This document shows, piece by piece, positions 6,183-9,408 of a stretch of DNA of 9,408 bases. A program made the translations under genes and the position numbers. Location: assembly GCA_964648215.1 (NCBI GenBank), contig CAZYMF010000190.1, forward strand, positions 1 through 9,408, in the 5' to 3' direction. Numbering within the stretch: position 1 is the stretch's first letter; each line of letters begins with the position of its first letter. The notes beneath the pieces were generated by a model that worked only from the letters and a program-made list of their open reading frames with translations, did not search any database and was not told the origin of the DNA. The DNA comes from CAZYMF01 sp964648215. Lineage in GTDB: Bacteria; Desulfobacterota; Binatia; HRBIN30; JACQVA1.

Positions 6183-7892
6183 TCAGCTCGTCGCGTTGCC
6201 GATGCGCAGCACGCGACCCGGCCGAGCGCTGGTGAGCACGCCGTTCTCGACGATGGTCTCGCCGTTCACCATGACGCGGGCGACGCCCTCGGGGCGCACC
6301 TGCCAGCGCTCCTCGTTGCCGGGCATGTCGCGTACGATCTCCTTCTTGCCGAGGCGGATGCGCTCCGGGTCGAACAGGGTGATGTCGGCCTGGTAGCCGC
6401 GGGCCAGCATGCCACGGCCCTTCATCCCCGTGATCACCGCCGGCAGGTGCGTGATCTTGCGGATACCCTCCTCCAGCGTGAACAGCTTGCGGTCGAGCAA
6501 CCACGAACGAATGAAGTACGTCGTCCACTCGGCGCCGTCGTCGCGGTCGGCGTGGGCGCCGCCGTCCCCGGTGCCGGCGATCATATGCGGATTCTTCTGC
6601 GCCTCGGCGTTGGCCGCCGCCCACGCCTCGCTCTCGTTGTTCCAGATGAACTGCGTCTCCAGCCGGTTCGCCAGCGCCAGGTCGCAGATCACATCGGACG
6701 GATGCGCGTTGCGCTCCTTGGCGAGCTGGCCGATGTTCTTGCCCTCGTTCTGCGGCTCCGCCGCCGAGCGGTCGACGAAGACGGTGTTGAGCGGCGGCGG
6801 CGGCAGGGTCGAGCCCTTGGAGCCGTCGGTGTTGGGATGGTCGAGCCCCTCGCGCAGCTGGGCGCGAAACTGCGGATCGCGCATCTTCGCCCTGCGCTCC
6901 TCGACCGGCATGCCGGAGAGATCGCGCCAGTGGAAAACGCCGTCGAAGAGGCTGGTGCCGCGCTTCCAGTTGAACGGGCGCATGAACGGCTGGGTGCGCA
7001 GAATGGAGAAGATCGCCGCGCCCTGGCGCCGCGCCTCCTCGAGGAAGCGCACCGAATCCTCCCACATCTCCGGGTTGTTCGAGCGCTTGCTGATGCCCTG
7101 CACGATCACCGGCAAACCGCAGCGCTGGGCGAGCTCGATCAGCCGCTTGCGGTCGAGCTCGCTGAGGCCGCGCACGGCGGTCTCGGGCAGGAAGGAGATC
7201 GAGCCCGCACCGCCTTCGCCCGCCGTCTCGATCAGTGTCGCCACCTCGTCGAACGCGGCGTGGCGCGAGGGCACGGGCTTGTTGAACTGATCCACATGCG
7301 TCGGCGCCATCGATGACGAGAAACCCGCGGCGCCGGCGTACATCGCCTCGCGCACCAGCTGCTTCATCTTCTCGAGCTCGGCCGGCGTCGCCTCGCGCTC
7401 CGAAGCGGCGTCGCCCATGACGAAACGGCGCAGCGCGGAGTGGCCGACGTAGACCGCCGCGTTGATGCCGAGGCGCTTGTCGATCGCGTCGAGGTACGAC
7501 GGAAAGCTTTCCCAGTCCCACGGCAGGCCGTGGCTCAGGACGTTGGACGAAAAGCCCTCGACCTTGGCGAAAAGAGCGGTGAGGTAGGCGTGGTCGCTCT
7601 TGGCGCAGGGCGCGATCGAGTAGCCGCAATTGCCGGCGATCACCGAGGTGACGCCGTGATAGCACGACGAGGTCGCGTAGGGCTCGAAGGCGATCTGCGG
7701 GTCGTAGTGGGTGTGGGCGTCGATGATCCCCGGAATGACATAGAGACCGTCGGCGTCGATGGTCTGCTTGGCACCGGATAGATGCCCGATGTCGGTGATC
7801 ACGCCGTCGCGGATGGCGACGTCCGCAGTTCGCATCGGCAGGCCCGAGCCGTCGATGACCCGCCCGCCCTTGATGATCGTATCAAACGCCAT
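6183..7892 (-). CDS. N-acyl-D-amino-acid deacylase-like amidohydrolase
   Basis: This 569-residue protein is a complete member of the amidohydrolase superfamily, D-aminoacylase branch, which hydrolyses N-acyl amino acids or related cyclic amides in the cytosol. The first barrel strand carries DAHTHYDPQ (58-66; His60, His62), then GNCGYSIAPC (87-96; Cys89, the bridging cysteine of D-aminoacylase). GTGDGGAHAD (440-449) holds the catalytic Asp443. The N-terminal IIKGGRVIDGSG and C-terminal YQADITLFDPERI form the usual composite beta domain. The strands that supply His220 and His250 in Alcaligenes D-aminoacylase read SISFLPE (231-237) and PVIVQGISKR (261-270), so both histidines appear absent. It may therefore keep one metal site or have another activity, and the D-aminoacylase name should not be taken literally. 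AGAGGA lies 7 bases before the ATG, and the gene follows the aldehyde dehydrogenase by 12 bases. Confidence 0.9.
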   Translation of the reverse strand: MAFDTIIKGGRVIDGSGLPMRTADVAIRDGVITDIGHLSGAKQTIDADGLYVIPGIIDAHTHYDPQIAFEPYATSSCYHGVTSVIAGNCGYSIAPCAKSDHAYLTALFAKVEGFSSNVLSHGLPWDWESFPSYLDAIDKRLGINAAVYVGHSALRRFVMGDAASEREATPAELEKMKQLVREAMYAGAAGFSSSMAPTHVDQFNKPVPSRHAAFDEVATLIETAGEGGAGSISFLPETAVRGLSELDRKRLIELAQRCGLPVIVQGISKRSNNPEMWEDSVRFLEEARRQGAAIFSILRTQPFMRPFNWKRGTSLFDGVFHWRDLSGMPVEERRAKMRDPQFRAQLREGLDHPNTDGSKGSTLPPPPLNTVFVDRSAAEPQNEGKNIGQLAKERNAHPSDVICDLALANRLETQFIWNNESEAWAAANAEAQKNPHMIAGTGDGGAHADRDDGAEWTTYFIRSWLLDRKLFTLEEGIRKITHLPAVITGMKGRGMLARGYQADITLFDPERIRLGKKEIVRDMPGNEERWQVRPEGVARVMVNGETIVENGVLTSARPGRVLRIGNATS

Positions 7893-7905
7893 AGTGTCGT
7901 CCTCT
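7893..7905 (-). promoter_or_regulatory. Ribosome binding site for the deacylase-like gene
   Basis: AGAGGA (7905-7900 on the minus strand) lies 7 bases before the ATG at 7892 and overlaps the last base of the aldehyde dehydrogenase stop codon. This supports both the start choice and read-through of ribosomes along one mRNA. Confidence 0.7.
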
Positions 7906-9368
7906 CATGCCGTCCAGCCGATGTACTTCAGCTCGCTGTAGGTCTGCAGCGCGAAGCGGCCGCCGTCGCGGCCGATGCCGCTGCGCTTGTAGCCCCCGAA
8001 CGGGGCGTCGGGGTTCACCGGGCTGCCGTTGATCTGCACCGTACCGGCGCGAATCGAGCCGGCGACGCGCATGGCGCGCGCCACGTCTCCGCTCCACACG
8101 TAGGCGTAGAGCCCGTAGTCGGAGTCGTTGGCCAGCGCGATCGATTCCTCCTCGTTCTCGAACGGGATCGCCGCGATCACCGGCCCGAAAATCTCCTCGC
8201 GCGCGATGGCCATGTCGTTGCGCACACCGGTGAACAGCGTCGGCTCGATGTAATAGCCCTTCTTCAGGTGCGCCGGGCGCCTGCCGCCGCAGGCCAGCGT
8301 GGCGCCTTCCTCGACGCCCTTGGCGACACAGCGCTCGACGCGCTCGCGCTGCGCTGCCGAGACCAGCGGCCCGACGACGACGCCCTCCTCGCGCGGGTCG
8401 CCAACCTTCAGCGACGCTCCCGCCTTGGCCAGTGCCGCAGTAAAGTCGTCGTAGATCGAGGCCTCGATCAGCACGCGTGTTCCGGCGATGCAGATCTGCC
8501 CGCTGTGGAAGGCCCACACGCTCATGACGCTGCGCAGTGCCCGGGCGCGATCGGCGTCGGCAAAGACGACGTTGGGCGACTTGCCGCCGAGCTCGAGCAG
8601 CGTGCGCTTCATCTGCATCGCCGAGGCTTCTCGGATCTTGCCGCCGACGACGGTGCTGCCGGTGAACGAGATCATATCGACGTCGGACGACGTGCTCACC
8701 GCCTCGCCCGCTTCCGGGCCGGAGCCACAGACGAAGTTCACCACGCCCGGAGGCAGGACCGAGTCGACGATACGGCACAGCTCGGCAACGCCGAGCGGGT
8801 CCACCGGCGCCGGCTTCACGACCACCGTGTTGCCGCAGGCCAAAGCCGGGCCGATCTTGCCGGCGCAGTTGGTCATCGGAAAGTTGAACGGCGTGATGCA
8901 GGCGACCACGCCGATCGGCTCGCGCACCACCACACCGCCGGCGACCCCGCTCCCGCCGGGGCCGGAAAAGGACACCGGCGGCAATGCCTCCTGGGCCGAC
9001 TCCCGCGCCAGGGCGGCGTACTTGCTCAGGCGCACGACCACCGCACCCACCTGCTGCGACACGGCGACGGGGCGCACGGCGCCGGTCTCGGCGATGGTCA
9101 GATCGACCAGCCCGCCCATCTCGCTGTTGAACTTCTCCGCCGCCTTCTGCAGCAGCGCGCCGCGCTCGGCACCACCCATGGTTCGCCAGGGGCCGCGCTG
9201 GAAGGCCTCCCGCGCCGCCCGCGCCGCGGCGCGCACCTGCTCCGCCGAGCACTCCGGAGCGTATCCCGCCGGCTCCTCGGTGGCCGGGTTGATCACCGGG
9301 TAGGTGCCGCGGTCGGCGGCAACCCACTCGCCGCCGATCAGGACTTTATCGAAAACGGGGACGGGCAT
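7905..9368 (-). CDS. NAD(P)-dependent aldehyde dehydrogenase
   Basis: This 487-residue enzyme has the usual length and all motifs of the ALDH superfamily, oxidising an aldehyde to the carboxylic acid. Residues seen: Asn162 in ITPFNFP (oxyanion hole); Lys185 in VVVKPAP (cofactor); FTGSTVVG (235-242), the Rossmann glycine turn; Glu259 in LELGGKSP, the general base; nucleophile Cys293 in GQICIAG; EEIFGPV (391-397), with Glu392 and Phe394 for the nicotinamide ribose; and PFGGYKRSGIGRD (456-468) near the C-terminus. It is the first gene seen in the operon. No convincing Shine-Dalgarno precedes the ATG (TTCTTCCCCA). The frame stays open for the remaining 40 bases to the edge but offers no other ATG, GTG or TTG start. 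The acid formed could be the substrate of the CoA ligase at the operon's far end. Substrate class is not readable; general ALDH or aromatic/terpenoid aldehyde types are possible. Confidence 0.95.
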   Translation of the reverse strand: MPVPVFDKVLIGGEWVAADRGTYPVINPATEEPAGYAPECSAEQVRAAARAAREAFQRGPWRTMGGAERGALLQKAAEKFNSEMGGLVDLTIAETGAVRPVAVSQQVGAVVVRLSKYAALARESAQEALPPVSFSGPGGSGVAGGVVVREPIGVVACITPFNFPMTNCAGKIGPALACGNTVVVKPAPVDPLGVAELCRIVDSVLPPGVVNFVCGSGPEAGEAVSTSSDVDMISFTGSTVVGGKIREASAMQMKRTLLELGGKSPNVVFADADRARALRSVMSVWAFHSGQICIAGTRVLIEASIYDDFTAALAKAGASLKVGDPREEGVVVGPLVSAAQRERVERCVAKGVEEGATLACGGRRPAHLKKGYYIEPTLFTGVRNDMAIAREEIFGPVIAAIPFENEEESIALANDSDYGLYAYVWSGDVARAMRVAGSIRAGTVQINGSPVNPDAPFGGYKRSGIGRDGGRFALQTYSELKYIGWTA

Positions 9369-9380
9369 TGGGGAAGAAGT

Positions 9381-9408
9381 CGACAGTCGACAGTCGAGAG
9401 TTGAGAGT
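9381..9408. repeat. Tandem 7-base repeat upstream of the aldehyde dehydrogenase
   Basis: Four consecutive heptamers reach the window edge: CGACAGT (9381-9387), CGACAGT (9388-9394), CGAGAGT (9395-9401) and TGAGAGT (9402-9408). Copies differ progressively by one base each. The array begins 12 bases upstream of the start codon, in the leader or promoter region of the operon, and is cut by the window end. It resembles the short tandem heptanucleotide repeats known from intergenic DNA of some bacteria. GTCGAC palindromes arise inside it. Confidence 0.75.

Noticed and set aside
5188..6396. 402-codon plus-strand open frame opposite the zinc ADH
   Set aside because: Antisense shadow. The minus strand has all zinc ligands and the Rossmann motif.
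4873..7665. Very long minus-strand open frame (930 codons) running across the deacylase and ADH genes and the N gap
   Set aside because: Its middle part is the true ADH in frame. The upstream part is an Arg/Gly/Ala-rich out-of-frame shadow of the deacylase-like gene, and the part beyond the gap is out of frame with the amidohydrolase. There is no start or family signal for a fusion.
7782..9404. 540-codon plus-strand open frame opposite the aldehyde dehydrogenase
   Set aside because: Composition is His/Arg/Asp/Ala-rich without motifs, typical of antisense shadows in GC-rich DNA. The opposite strand carries a full ALDH with all catalytic residues.

Overview
The window is GC-rich, and every gene I can support lies on the minus strand. 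It looks like draft or metagenome-derived sequence from a Gram-negative bacterium. A lipobox-bearing, glycine-zipper OmpA-type lipoprotein implies an outer membrane. A 100-base N run (5003-5102) is a typical scaffolding placeholder. The catabolic gene set and GC-rich, almost spacer-free operon would suit a soil or subsurface lineage of the broad deltaproteobacterial/Binatota kind, but that placement is a weak inference.

Layout in transcription order, right to left. The right edge (9369-9408) is a short non-coding stretch with tandem 7-base repeats. A tightly packed operon follows: NAD(P)-dependent aldehyde dehydrogenase (9368-7905), N-acyl-D-amino-acid-deacylase-like amidohydrolase (7892-6183) and zinc alcohol dehydrogenase (6180 into the gap). 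After the gap come an ACMSD-type TIM-barrel amidohydrolase (start in the gap, stop at 3962), an isochorismatase-fold protein (3960-3334), an SDR oxidoreductase (3337-2576) and an acyl-CoA ligase (2565-1006). Visible junctions are +12, +2, gap, +1, -4 (ATGA overlap) and +10 bases, so co-transcription and translational coupling are likely. A GC-rich palindrome lies just after the ligase stop. Then comes a separately expressed OmpA-family lipoprotein gene (762-37) with a strong Shine-Dalgarno and a plausible promoter, and finally a second small tandem repeat at the left edge.

Taken together the operon reads as a catabolic module. Alcohol and aldehyde dehydrogenases would oxidise an alcohol to an acid, an SDR would interconvert a hydroxyl and a ketone, and an AMP-forming ligase would make a CoA thioester. 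Three proteins from hydrolase superfamilies would cleave or decarboxylate an amide, lactam, ring or carboxylate. The substrate cannot be read from the sequence. By eye, all three hydrolase-fold proteins depart from textbook active sites, most strikingly the isochorismatase-fold protein, whose Asp-Lys-Cys triad reads Glu-Asn-Gly. The ligase also has Arg where the catalytic A10 lysine is expected. These coordinated departures are the main reason to look twice here. No CRISPR array, RNA gene, transposase or phage gene was seen.
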